A stretch of DNA of 34,455 nucleotides, from NCBI RefSeq assembly GCF_001758345.1, contig NZ_MKQS01000021.1:1-34455 (forward strand), read 5' to 3'. This DNA comes from Acinetobacter towneri (lineage in GTDB: Bacteria; Pseudomonadota; Gammaproteobacteria; Pseudomonadales; Moraxellaceae). The stretch's first letter is position 1; every line of letters begins with the position of its first letter. The notes under the pieces are model-generated. The model did no database searches. It had not been told where the DNA came from and saw only the letters and a program-made list of their open reading frames with translations. Position numbers and translations under genes: made by a program. Of this stretch, positions 18,906 to 26,888 are shown piece after piece.

Positions 18906-18920
18906 ATACCTTAAAAGAAT
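18906..18920 (-). promoter_or_regulatory. Secondary BenM/CatM box (ATTC-N7-GTAT) at the catB promoter
   Basis: In the catB direction the site reads ATTC-TTTTAAG-GTAT, the degenerate form I recall for the promoter-proximal site of ADP1 ben/cat promoters. Its centre is 52 bp, about five helical turns, from the perfect box. A possible catB -10 (TATTCT, 16 bp after TTGATC) overlaps it, which fits repression without inducer. Confidence 0.7.
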
Positions 18921-18957
18921 AAATTGAATTGGTCTAAGATCAAATTTGCATTTTTTT

Positions 18958-18972
18958 ATACTTTAAAGGTAT
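18958..18972. promoter_or_regulatory. Primary BenM/CatM box (ATAC-N7-GTAT)
   Basis: ATAC-TTTAAAG-GTAT is an exact match to the LysR-type recognition site of BenM and CatM. It ends 8 bp before the regulator's ATG and covers the AAAGG that serves as its ribosome site. Binding here would therefore both anchor activation of catB and limit the regulator's own expression. Confidence 0.85.
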
Positions 18973-18980
18973 TCTTAGCC

Positions 18981-19895
18981 ATGGAACTCAGACATTTACG
19001 TTATTTTGTTGCTGTTGTAGAAGAGCAAAGTTTCACCAAGGCAGCAGAAAAACTCTTTATTGCTCAACCACCTTTGAGCAGACAGATTCAAAATTTAGAA
19101 CAAGAGCTTGGAATTCAACTATTCGAGCGTGGAAGCAGGCCGCTTAAGACCACTGAGGCAGGGCAATTCTTTTATCAACATGCCGTTAAACTTTTGTCTA
19201 ATGCGGAAGAAATTAAGTCGATGACAAAACGAGTCGGTATGACCGATCGTACCGTGACTATTGGCTTTGTTGGTTCTTTATTGTTCGGATTATTATCAAG
19301 AATTGTGTATTTGTTTAAGCAGCAGCACCCGCATTTAAAAATAGAAATGGTGGAAATGAGCACCAATGACCAAATTCAAGCACTTAAAGAAGGGCGTATA
19401 GATGTTGGTTTTGGACGTTTAAGAATTTCTGATCCTGCAATTAAACGTATTTTATTACGTGAGGAACGCTTGATGGTTGCAGTCCATTCTAGCCACCCGT
19501 TCGCGACACAAAAAGAAGGTGTATATTTAGCAGATGTTGTTGATCAACATCTATTTTTATATCCAAACCACACTAAGCCAAATTTTTCTACTCAAATTCG
19601 TGGCGTGTTTTCTGAGCATGGTTTAGAACCTCGAAAAATTCGTGAAGTACGTGAATTACAATTGGCATTGGGTTTTGTTGCTGCAGGAGAGGGTGTGTGT
19701 ATCGTGCCAGAAAGCGCTCAAAACATTCATTTGGCGCATTTGCATTTTATACCTTTATTAGATAACACGGCTGTAAGTCCTATATTTATGGCAATCCGTA
19801 ATATGGATGAAAGTGAAGATATTCGATCTTTGTTTGACTGTATTTATCAAGTCTATGATTTGGAAGCTGTCACTTATGACCGCAATGTATTCTAG
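18981..19895 (+). CDS. benM: BenM-like LysR-type regulator of benzoate/catechol degradation
   Basis: This 304-residue LysR protein has an N-terminal winged HTH (residues 1-60, SFTKAAEKLFIAQPPLSRQI) and a periplasmic-binding-type effector domain. I chose the ATG at 18981, where MELRHLRYFVAVVEEQS matches BenM/CatM. The frame from 18924 would run through the operator. Muconate-site residues Ser99 and Thr128 are kept. The secondary benzoate site, Arg160 and Tyr292 (Tyr293 in ADP1 BenM), is also kept, whereas CatM has His160 and Phe293. So it should respond to both muconate and benzoate. It sits divergently from catB, the position of catM in ADP1, but its sequence is BenM type. Residue comparisons are from memory of the ADP1 proteins. 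Confidence 0.92.
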   Translation: MELRHLRYFVAVVEEQSFTKAAEKLFIAQPPLSRQIQNLEQELGIQLFERGSRPLKTTEAGQFFYQHAVKLLSNAEEIKSMTKRVGMTDRTVTIGFVGSLLFGLLSRIVYLFKQQHPHLKIEMVEMSTNDQIQALKEGRIDVGFGRLRISDPAIKRILLREERLMVAVHSSHPFATQKEGVYLADVVDQHLFLYPNHTKPNFSTQIRGVFSEHGLEPRKIREVRELQLALGFVAAGEGVCIVPESAQNIHLAHLHFIPLLDNTAVSPIFMAIRNMDESEDIRSLFDCIYQVYDLEAVTYDRNVF

Positions 19896-19954
19896 TAAAA
19901 CTATATAAAACAAACATTTATAAATATTTTTCTTGAGAAGAGCACAGATATTTT

Positions 19955-20020
19955 AAAAAAATACTGTTGTGTGAATTGCCCTGAAAAACTTGTTTAAGCA
20001 TCACATCGCAGTATTTTTTT
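19955..20020 (+). terminator. Long stem-loop, probable terminator of benM
   Basis: AAAAAAATACTG (19955-19966) and CAGTATTTTTTT (20009-20020) form a perfect 12-bp stem. The second arm ends in a T-tract. Inside the 42-base loop, GTGTGA can pair with TCACAT. The long loop is unusual for a terminator, but the A-run/T-run form is convincing. Confidence 0.6.
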
Positions 20021-20069
20021 TCGCCTTATTATTTTTATTCAATTAAAAATCAATATATTACAATGTTGT

Positions 20070-20084
20070 AGACTTTTTAGGTAT
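20070..20084 (+). promoter_or_regulatory. Candidate BenM box upstream of benK
   Basis: AGAC-TTTTTAG-GTAT differs from the ATAC-N7-GTAT consensus at one position and shares a T-rich spacer with the perfect site upstream of catB. It lies 100 bp before the benK ATG. One mismatch in AT-rich DNA could be chance. Confidence 0.4.
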
Positions 20085-20183
20085 GTATTCATGCCTATTC
20101 AGTTTTGGACAAATTTTAACTTTTTATCCATTGTGTGCATCTGAGTTGGAGTAACGGACTTCACAATTAGGAGGTGGAGCAAG

Positions 20184-21557
20184 ATGCAAAGCAATAAAAT
20201 TAATATTAATACCTTGATTGACGAGGCCAAGTTCACGCCATTTCATTGGGGTGTATTGTTTTGGTGTCTGATGATCATTATTTTTGACGGTTATGATTTG
20301 GTCATTTATGGGGTTGCATTGCCGCTGCTCATGCAAGAGTGGGGTTTAAGTGCAGTTCAAGCTGGCTTACTGGCCAGTACCGCATTATTTGGAATGATGT
20401 TTGGTGCCATGACCTTTGGTACGTTATCGGACAAGTTAGGCCGAAAAAAAACCATTATGATTTGTGTGGCTATTTTCAGTGGCTTTACATTCTTAGGTGC
20501 ATTTGCAAGCAATCCAGTGGAATTTGGTATTTTACGTTTCCTTGCAGGGCTTGGTATTGGTGGTGTCATGCCAAACGTTGTGGCATTAATGACTGAATAT
20601 GCACCAAAACGTATTCGTAGTACTTTGGTTGCGCTCATGTTTAGTGGTTATGCAATTGGCGGTATGACATCAGCATTATTGGGAGCATGGTTAGTGCCAC
20701 AATTTGGGTGGAAAATCATGTTCTACATCGCGATTATTCCTTTAGTCGCTTTACCGCTCATTTGGAAATTCTTGCCTGAGTCACTCATGTATTTGACCAA
20801 CAAGAAAGAAATTGAGCAAACCCGTACAATCGTGCAAAAAATTTCACCAAGCCATCAATTAAATGGTGACACTGAGTTTGTACTAAATGAGGTGACTAAA
20901 GGCGATGAAGCACCTGTAAAAGCATTGTTCCAACAAGGTCGTATGTTCAGTACTTTCATGTTCTGGATCGCATTTTTCATGTGCTTGTTGATGGTGTATG
21001 CATTGGGCAGTTGGTTACCAAAATTAATGATCCAAGCGGGTTACTCACTTGGTGCAAGTATGATCTTCTTATTTGCCTTGAACATTGGCGGCATGATTGG
21101 CGCAATTGGAGGGGGTGCATTGGCTGACCGCTTCCATATCAAAAAAGTAGTGACCATTATGTTTATCTGTGGTGCAGCAGCATTAATTTTGCTTGGCTTT
21201 AACAGTCCACAAATTGTGTTGTATACCTTAATTGCAGTTGCAGGTGCAGCAACCATTGGTTCACAAATCCTGCTTTATACTTTTGTCGCACAATATTACC
21301 CATCTACTGTACGTTCTACAGGTATGGGCTGGGCGTCAGGTATTGGTCGCATCGGTGCAATCGTTGGGCCAGTACTCACAGGTGCACTATTAACCATGAA
21401 TTTACCGCACCAAATGAACTTCTTTGCTATTGCGATTCCAGGTGTAATTGCTGCCTTAGCAATCTTCATGGTGAATTTAAAAACATCTGTAGAAGCTAAA
21501 GCCGCTGTGGAACCTGTTTTAAACAGCAATCCAGTCACACAAAAAGCAACCCAATAA
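20184..21557 (+). CDS. benK: Benzoate:H+ symporter of the major facilitator superfamily
   Basis: This 457-residue protein of the aromatic acid:H+ symporter family has 12 predicted membrane segments. The first segment carries the family DGxD motif (FDGYD, Asp35 and Asp38). The loop between helices 2 and 3 has GTLSDKLGRKK (79-89), and the later repeat has GGALADRFHIKK. BenK imports benzoate with a proton. AGGAGG lies 9-14 bp before the ATG. It sits between the regulator and a porin gene, all on the same strand, and so shares the benzoate theme. PcaK- or MucK-like substrates cannot be excluded by sequence alone. Confidence 0.88.
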   Translation: MQSNKININTLIDEAKFTPFHWGVLFWCLMIIIFDGYDLVIYGVALPLLMQEWGLSAVQAGLLASTALFGMMFGAMTFGTLSDKLGRKKTIMICVAIFSGFTFLGAFASNPVEFGILRFLAGLGIGGVMPNVVALMTEYAPKRIRSTLVALMFSGYAIGGMTSALLGAWLVPQFGWKIMFYIAIIPLVALPLIWKFLPESLMYLTNKKEIEQTRTIVQKISPSHQLNGDTEFVLNEVTKGDEAPVKALFQQGRMFSTFMFWIAFFMCLLMVYALGSWLPKLMIQAGYSLGASMIFLFALNIGGMIGAIGGGALADRFHIKKVVTIMFICGAAALILLGFNSPQIVLYTLIAVAGAATIGSQILLYTFVAQYYPSTVRSTGMGWASGIGRIGAIVGPVLTGALLTMNLPHQMNFFAIAIPGVIAALAIFMVNLKTSVEAKAAVEPVLNSNPVTQKATQ

Positions 21558-21596
21558 TTTTTTATCTTTTCTTTAATCTCAAGTCATCAACGATAT

Positions 21597-21624
21597 AGAT
21601 CGCCATCGTAAGCGATGGTGATCT
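21597..21624 (+). other. Hairpin between benK and the porin gene
   Basis: AGATCGCCATCG pairs with CGATGGTGATCT (one G-U pair) around TAAG, 40 bp after benK. No T-tract follows, so it is more likely an mRNA stability or processing element than a terminator, and the porin is probably co-transcribed at a different level. Confidence 0.55.
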
Positions 21625-21664
21625 GTTGCTAGATTTTGATGGCACAATAATAAGTGAGTTTAGG

Positions 21665-22993
21665 ATGAACACGAAAACATTAACCCAATCCACACATTTT
21701 CAACCTACAACGGTTCGACCAACAATGCAGCGCACGCTCATGATGAGCATGATTGCATTGAGCATGGGCGGTATAAGTGTTGTAGCACAAGCGCAAACTG
21801 ATCAGCAAAAAGAAATTGAACAACTTAGACAAGAAGTTCAGGCTTTACGTGGTTTGATTGAGCAGCAAAAAGTACAAAATGCACAAACAGCAACGGCAAT
21901 TGCCAATGTTCAACGTACTGCAGCAGCACCAGTTGCTAATCCTGTGTTAAAAACTGCCAAAGGTGCCGAATTTAATTTATATGGTAACGTGCGTTTAGAT
22001 GCTTCTTATCAGGTAGAAGGCGGCGCTAAAGATATGCCGTATAACCAAATTAACGGTGTACCACTTGAAGGAAATAATGAACAAAGTGATCGTTTAAGAT
22101 CAACACTTTCAGCAACCCGTATAGGTTTAGATTTTAAAAGCCCAGTGGGTGATCAAGACGTAAAAGGTAAAATCGAAGTTGACTTCTTAGGTGGAGCAAA
22201 CCTTGATAATTTACGTATTCGCCATGCTTATTTGAACTACGGAAATTGGTTGATTGGTCAAACTTGGTCAAACTTTGCGATTCCAGACTATATGCCTGAA
22301 ACCATTGATGCTTTGGCGTATGTTGGTGGCGCGGTAAAACGTACACCTCAAGTACGTTATACAACAAAGTTTAGCCCACAAACCAATTTAGTGGTTGCAG
22401 CTGAAGACCCTAAAGACAGTTCAATCAACCAGCGTTTACCTGCATTAACTGCGCGTTTAAATCATCAGTTTGCAGATAATTTAAATGTCAGCCTACGTGC
22501 GATGGGACATGAAAAACGTGTCAATTCTGATGAAGAAATGGCTTGGGGCGTCGGTGTCGGTGCAAAATATGATGTTGTACCAGGCACGACTTTAAAAGCC
22601 GATTATTACCATGTAAAAGGGGATAGCAGCTTTGTGTCATTCACGAATAAAGGCGTGGTTGCTCAGACAAATGGTAGTCTTATTCAAAGCGAGTTTGACT
22701 CAATCATGGTTGGTATTACACAAAAGTTTGGTGACAACGTGCATGGTACTTTAGGTTATGGTTATATGAATTTTGACAAAGACCCTAACTATATTGCAGC
22801 TACACCAGACAAAACTACGATTAACAAAGATTTATGGCAAACTTGGGCAAACGTATTCTATAGCCCTCGTAAACCGTTAAGCTTTGGTCTTGAATATGTT
22901 TATGGTGAGCGTGAAGCATTCGGTGAAGCTGCGAATGGCAATAAAACAGGTGAAGATAATCGTTTAAATCTCGTGGCGATTTATAACTTCTAA
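21665..22993 (+). CDS. benP: DcaP-type outer-membrane porin, probable BenP
   Basis: This roughly 442-residue porin of the DcaP family is found in Acinetobacter outer membranes. A signal peptide ends near SVVAQAQTD. A coiled-coil stretch (KEIEQLRQEVQALRGLIEQQ) follows, as in trimeric DcaP proteins, then a beta-barrel ending in the aromatic C-terminus LNLVAIYNF. The start is uncertain. The ATG at 21665 gives a long N-region before the hydrophobic core, and an ATG at 21725 would give a conventional signal peptide but has no ribosome site. Its place after benK suggests entry of benzoate or related acids. The name benP rests on context. Confidence 0.75.
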   Translation: MNTKTLTQSTHFQPTTVRPTMQRTLMMSMIALSMGGISVVAQAQTDQQKEIEQLRQEVQALRGLIEQQKVQNAQTATAIANVQRTAAAPVANPVLKTAKGAEFNLYGNVRLDASYQVEGGAKDMPYNQINGVPLEGNNEQSDRLRSTLSATRIGLDFKSPVGDQDVKGKIEVDFLGGANLDNLRIRHAYLNYGNWLIGQTWSNFAIPDYMPETIDALAYVGGAVKRTPQVRYTTKFSPQTNLVVAAEDPKDSSINQRLPALTARLNHQFADNLNVSLRAMGHEKRVNSDEEMAWGVGVGAKYDVVPGTTLKADYYHVKGDSSFVSFTNKGVVAQTNGSLIQSEFDSIMVGITQKFGDNVHGTLGYGYMNFDKDPNYIAATPDKTTINKDLWQTWANVFYSPRKPLSFGLEYVYGEREAFGEAANGNKTGEDNRLNLVAIYNF

Positions 22994-23011
22994 AAATGCA
23001 CTTTAAACTAC

Positions 23012-23043
23012 AAAAGAGCTGAGTCAAAAACTCAGCTTTTTTT
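23012..23043 (+). terminator. Terminator after the porin gene
   Basis: AGCTGAGT (23017-23024) and ACTCAGCT (23030-23037) form an 8-bp stem around CAAAA, followed by TTTTTT and preceded by AAAAG, so it could also serve the convergent gene ending at 23070. Confidence 0.92.
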
Positions 23044-23069
23044 ATTGTCGGGTGATCGGCTCTGTAATT

Positions 23070-24494
23070 CTAGGCATGAGTATATTGCGTGATGTGCTGT
23101 TGTATCACCTCAGACAAAACATCTAGTGCAGCAGCAATATTACTGTTCCAAGCAAAAGAGCAATTTAAACGAATAAAGTTTTGGCTGACTTGTTCAGAAC
23201 GGAACAGTTGGCTTGGCGCAATGCCAATATTATTTTGAATCAATTGCTCATAAATTGTATAGCCATCTAAATATGCAGGCAGTTCAATCCATAAAAAATA
23301 ACCACTAGAATAGTAGTGAATTTTGCAAGCTGGATTTAAGCGCTTTTTCAACTGCTGATAAAACACTTTCTTATGTTTTTCCAGTTCTTTGCGTAATTGG
23401 CGCAAATGTTTTTCGTAATGATGGTGTGAAAGAAAATCGACCAAAGTATTTTGGAGTAATGGGCTTGCCGAAACCGTGCTCATTAGCTGAAAATGCTGAA
23501 TAGCATGGGAAAATTGTCCTGCATAAACCCAACCGACCCGCACAGCAGAACCCAATGTTTTAGAAAAAGAAGCGCAATGCAGTACGCGTTGTTGTCGGTC
23601 AAAATACTTCATGGGTAGCGGTTTTTGCGTACCGTAATACAATTCTTGATAGACATCATCTTCAATTAAATACACTTGATATTCTTCAAGCAAACTTGCA
23701 ATACGTTGCTTAATTTCATCTCTGACACTAAAGCCAATAGGGTTATGAATATTCAACATCAACCAGCAGACTTTAATCGGGTATTGTTTTAAGGCTTGTT
23801 CAAATGACTCTAAATCGAAACCTGAAACAGGGTGTTCTGGAATGGTAATCACCTGTAAACCAAGACGTTCAGCTGCTTGCCATGCACCATAGAAAATAGT
23901 TTCTTGTAATAAAATAAAATCTCCAGGTTTGGTCAACGCCTGTAATGACAAATTGAGCGCATCTAAAGCACCTGATGTGATGACAATATCATTTGCATGG
24001 GTGGGTATGCCTTGCAAACAGTAGCGATTTGCAATGATAGTTCTTAATTCATAATTGCCTGGTGGCATGTGGTCATGGCTCATATAACTGGCTTTTCGCT
24101 TGGCATGCTGAGCTAAAATTTGCATGAATTTGGGGTTAAACAGCAATTCTGCATTGGGGAAGGCAGAACCCAAAGGGCTGACATCTGCAGGCTGAATTGA
24201 TTTTAAATAGCCAAAGACCAAAGAGTTCATTTGAATATGTGCATTTAAACTCAAGCTACTTGGTACAGGTAGCTCCGTTTGATTGAGACGTTCTGCAACA
24301 TAAAAACCTGACTTTTGTTTGGTATATACCAATCCCTGCGCTTCAAGTTCTTGATAAGCGTTCAGTACGGTCATTAAGCTATAACCACTGATTTGTGATT
24401 GTTCTCTTAACGAAGGCAACTTACTATGTGCTTTCCATGCGCCATTTTCAATGAGTTGCCGAATGTTTAACGCCAATTGTTCAGATTTATACAT
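23070..24494 (-). CDS. MocR-type regulator: GntR winged helix fused to an aminotransferase-like domain
   Basis: This 474-residue protein has an N-terminal GntR-type winged helix (~1-70, LPSLREQSQISGYSLMTVLNAYQELEAQGLV). It is joined to a fold-type I aminotransferase domain with ITSGALDALNL, NIHNPIGF and the PLP lysine in CASFSKTLGSAVRVGW (Lys312). MocR proteins use PLP or an amino-acid adduct as a signal rather than for catalysis. The ATG at 24494 begins MYKSEQLALNIRQLIENG as in the family; an in-frame ATG at 24509 is possible, and neither has a strong ribosome site. It is divergent from a small membrane gene and an EamA exporter, its likely targets. The ligand is unknown. Confidence 0.88.
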   Translation of the reverse strand: MYKSEQLALNIRQLIENGAWKAHSKLPSLREQSQISGYSLMTVLNAYQELEAQGLVYTKQKSGFYVAERLNQTELPVPSSLSLNAHIQMNSLVFGYLKSIQPADVSPLGSAFPNAELLFNPKFMQILAQHAKRKASYMSHDHMPPGNYELRTIIANRYCLQGIPTHANDIVITSGALDALNLSLQALTKPGDFILLQETIFYGAWQAAERLGLQVITIPEHPVSGFDLESFEQALKQYPIKVCWLMLNIHNPIGFSVRDEIKQRIASLLEEYQVYLIEDDVYQELYYGTQKPLPMKYFDRQQRVLHCASFSKTLGSAVRVGWVYAGQFSHAIQHFQLMSTVSASPLLQNTLVDFLSHHHYEKHLRQLRKELEKHKKVFYQQLKKRLNPACKIHYYSSGYFLWIELPAYLDGYTIYEQLIQNNIGIAPSQLFRSEQVSQNFIRLNCSFAWNSNIAAALDVLSEVIQQHITQYTHA

Positions 24495-24572
24495 GGTACG
24501 ACCAATCATTTTTGCATCTGTTAATTATTTTGATCTATTTTTGGATTTAAAACATTAAATAAATGTTATTTT

Positions 24573-24610
24573 TATAACAGATGAGTATGAATCTAAAATA
24601 ATCTGTTATA
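24573..24610. promoter_or_regulatory. Inverted repeat, candidate MocR-type operator
   Basis: TATAACAGAT and ATCTGTTATA form a perfect 10-bp inverted pair separated by 18 bp. A third copy of the core, ATCTGTTA, is at 24516-24523, next to the regulator's start. A further dyad, ATCTAT-AGTA-ATAGAT, is at 24631-24646. Repeated cores in a divergent gap are typical of MocR binding regions. Confidence 0.6.
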
Positions 24611-24700
24611 GTTTTTAATGAATATTTTGTATCTATAGTAATAGATTAAAATTTTGCATAATCGCTATATTCCCCAAAATCTGGTTAGATTGGAGTTGAT

Positions 24701-24850
24701 ATGCAAGAAGATAACTCACGCAAACCTCAGAAATATGCCGATAGCAGTATTTCAGATAAAGCATTTAAGCACATGATTATTTGGTTTACCGTGTACGTGG
24801 CTTTATTTTGTATTGGCGTAGCTGTAGTGATAAATTTAGATAAGTTATAA
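24701..24850 (+). CDS. Small single-span membrane protein (49 residues), unknown function
   Basis: This short gene begins MQEDNSRKPQKYADSSISDK and ends in a single hydrophobic helix (about residues 27-44, WFTVYVALFCIGVAVVI) with the tail NLDKL. GGAG lies 5-6 bp before the ATG, and a clear terminator follows at 24894. So it appears to be a complete transcription unit in the gap between the MocR regulator and the EamA gene. The charged N-terminus suggests an N-in, C-out inner-membrane protein. I do not recognise a family. Correct spacing of ribosome site, start, membrane helix and terminator makes it more likely real than chance. Confidence 0.7.
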   Translation: MQEDNSRKPQKYADSSISDKAFKHMIIWFTVYVALFCIGVAVVINLDKL

Positions 24851-24893
24851 CAGTCTCTTGAATAACAGCATCTCTAAATCGGCTCAAGATATG

Positions 24894-24928
24894 AAAGCAT
24901 TCATTTGAATTTTAATGAATGCTTTTTT
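24894..24928 (+). terminator. Terminator after the small membrane gene
   Basis: AAAGCATTCATT (24894-24905) pairs with AATGAATGCTTT (24914-24925) around an 8-base loop and runs into Ts. It isolates the 49-codon gene from the EamA gene. Confidence 0.88.
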
Positions 24929-25033
24929 GTTGATAAAACGATCATAAAGGTATATCTGAAAAGCAATAAAGATCGCAAAAATAATAGAATAGGCGTAAAT
25001 TAAAGCTTTATTTGTAACGCATTTGTGGTTGTA

Positions 25034-25921
25034 ATGATTTCGAGTTGGGTGCTCTTTACCTTAATGGCTGCATTTATGCAGGCATGGCGCAACGCCTTTC
25101 AAAAACAACTCAGCACAAGTGTCGATATTTATGGCGTGACTCTGGCGCGTTTTATTTTTGCCTTGCCTTTTGCACTGGTGTATTTAAGCATTTTACAATG
25201 GCAGCAGCCTGTTCAAGCCGAACTACATTTTAGTTCGATGTTTTGGCTGTATATCATCATTGCAGCAGTGTGTCAGATTTTAGCCACGGCTTTAATGGTA
25301 AAACTGTTTCAACAAAAAAATTATGCAGTAGGTGTCGGGCTTGCCAAAAGTGAGGCAGTTTTAGCTGCAATTGTAGGCGTGATTTTCCTACAAGAACATT
25401 TAAGCGCATTGGCTTGGTTAGGTGTTGCGATTGGTGGGATTGCAGTATTTCTGTTGAGTAAAGGCAGCCAACGTAGTGATTTTTCATTCACGACTTTAGC
25501 CATTGGAATCGGAAGTGGATTCAGTTTTGCTGTTACGTCACTTTTAGTACGAGAGGCCAGTTTAGAACTCGATTTCTTACCGTTTATTCACCGCGCTGCA
25601 TGGGTTTTGGTTTGGGTCATTGGTTTACAATGCTGTATTTTATTGGTGTATTTAGGTATGTTTAGACGACATACCTTGTATGCCATGTGGCAGCGGGTGG
25701 GATTAACTTTTAAAGTGAGCGTCTGCAGTTTTTTAGCATCATTAGGTTGGTTTAGTGCCATGAGTATGCAAACTGTAGCGATTGTGAAAACACTCGGACA
25801 AATTGAAATATTATTCAGCTTACTAATTTCAGCCTATTTCTTTAAAGAAAAACTTGCTCGTACCGATCATTGGGGATTGGGATTGGTCGTACTTGCGGCA
25901 ATGTTGGTGATTTGGGCGTAG
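25034..25921 (+). CDS. EamA/DMT-family transporter
   Basis: This inner-membrane protein of about 295 residues has ten hydrophobic segments in two EamA repeats, each ending in the family style (FLQEHLSALAWLGVAIGGIAVFLLS near the middle, FFKEKLARTDHWGLGLVVLAAMLVIW at the end). Such proteins export amino acids, metabolites or drugs; the substrate is not readable. The start is uncertain: ATG at 25034 is preferred, but GTG at 25025 is in frame, and neither has a good ribosome site. Its nearness to a MocR regulator suggests control by an amino acid- or vitamin B6-related signal. This is inference. Confidence 0.85.
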   Translation: MISSWVLFTLMAAFMQAWRNAFQKQLSTSVDIYGVTLARFIFALPFALVYLSILQWQQPVQAELHFSSMFWLYIIIAAVCQILATALMVKLFQQKNYAVGVGLAKSEAVLAAIVGVIFLQEHLSALAWLGVAIGGIAVFLLSKGSQRSDFSFTTLAIGIGSGFSFAVTSLLVREASLELDFLPFIHRAAWVLVWVIGLQCCILLVYLGMFRRHTLYAMWQRVGLTFKVSVCSFLASLGWFSAMSMQTVAIVKTLGQIEILFSLLISAYFFKEKLARTDHWGLGLVVLAAMLVIWA

Positions 25922-26062
25922 GGTTATATTTCAAAGCTATGTAATTTCAAATTCATGTTATATCCTTTGCATTTGATTTAAGAATCTCAGAAATATAAAA
26001 ATAAAGATTCTCTATCCGTACAATCTCGTTAGAATACTCACAGCTTATCTTAGAGAATTGTC

Positions 26063-26440
26063 ATGTCTAAACCACAGCAAAAGCAAAAAAACTCAGCCTT
26101 AGCAGAATTGATAGAAGAACAAAAACTGCTCTGTGAAGAGTTTGGTTCAGCCTATATTGCAGTGAGTGGCGATGATGTTGTCGCAATTGCAGTCCAGACC
26201 TTAAATAAAGACCCAATTGTGGGATTGCGTAAAGCGCCAGAAGGGGAAGAAAAAGTTGCGTGGTATATTTATGGCGGTGAACTGGGTGAAGATGAAGTGA
26301 GCTTTGAAACCATGCCTGTGCGTGAGCTACAAGATATTTTGCCTGATGTGCTTCCATACTTGGCTTTAGAGCAAGGCTACCGCTTTATGATTGATGCAGA
26401 TGACTATGAAGATGTCTGGAAAGAAGGCGATGCGTCTTAA
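26063..26440 (+). CDS. Acidic 125-residue protein, unknown (possibly Imm33/DUF2185-like)
   Basis: A strongly acidic protein without membrane segments. It has VAWYIYGGELGEDE in the middle and LPYLALEQGYRFMIDADDYEDVW near the C-terminus. The latter reminds me of the end of Imm33/DUF2185-type domains, but I could not compare it, and there is no toxin gene beside it. It runs directly into the next gene (5-bp gap), so the two are probably co-transcribed. The start ATG is weakly supported by TTAGAGAATTGTC. Confidence 0.65.
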   Translation: MSKPQQKQKNSALAELIEEQKLLCEEFGSAYIAVSGDDVVAIAVQTLNKDPIVGLRKAPEGEEKVAWYIYGGELGEDEVSFETMPVRELQDILPDVLPYLALEQGYRFMIDADDYEDVWKEGDAS

Positions 26441-26444
26441 GTTT

Positions 26445-26888
26445 ATGCGTATGCCAATCATGGCAAAAATATTGGTGAGGATGATGCTTGGACTGCAAAG
26501 TCTGAGCGTAATGGCACAAGGTATCCAAGCGCAGCAGTTGGCGCTTGAAGCATCCTATACACCAATTACAATCCAACACGCAGTCAATGGATTGACTCAA
26601 ACGCAATATCAAGACTTATTAAATCAATACACGCAAATTGTGAATGACAGCAAAAAAGTATTGGATGATCCTGCTAGCCAAGCAACGGCAGAACAACAAA
26701 AACAGGCATTTTGTGCACGCTATCACGCCTATAAAAATATTGCTGAAATTTCCGAGCACAATCCAAGTTTGTATCCTGCACCTATGATGTTAATGGTGGC
26801 AAAGCGATATCTAGAACAGCAGCACAACAGTTTTACGGCATCAGGGATGACCGAACAAGTTTTTTGTGCGGGTTCTACATCTAAATAG
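26445..26888 (+). CDS. Exported protein of unknown function
   Basis: This protein of about 147 residues begins with a signal peptide (MRMPIMAKILVRMMLGLQSL... with likely cleavage after MAQGIQA). The mature part is hydrophilic and helical, with two cysteines (AFCARYHAY and QVFCAGSTSK) that could form a disulfide in the periplasm. The start is uncertain: the ATG at 26445 follows the upstream stop by 5 bp, while one at 26430 would overlap it and has AGAAGG close by. I do not recognise a family. Confidence 0.65.
   Translation: MRMPIMAKILVRMMLGLQSLSVMAQGIQAQQLALEASYTPITIQHAVNGLTQTQYQDLLNQYTQIVNDSKKVLDDPASQATAEQQKQAFCARYHAYKNIAEISEHNPSLYPAPMMLMVAKRYLEQQHNSFTASGMTEQVFCAGSTSK

Noticed and set aside
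18924-18980. An upstream ATG that would extend the LysR regulator by 19 residues
   Set aside because: The extension runs through the perfect ATAC-N7-GTAT operator, lacks a ribosome site, and the family N-terminus begins exactly at the ATG at 18981.
18981-19895. Calling the regulator CatM because it is divergent from catB
   Set aside because: Residues at the two effector sites (Arg160, Tyr292) and overall sequence follow BenM, not CatM.
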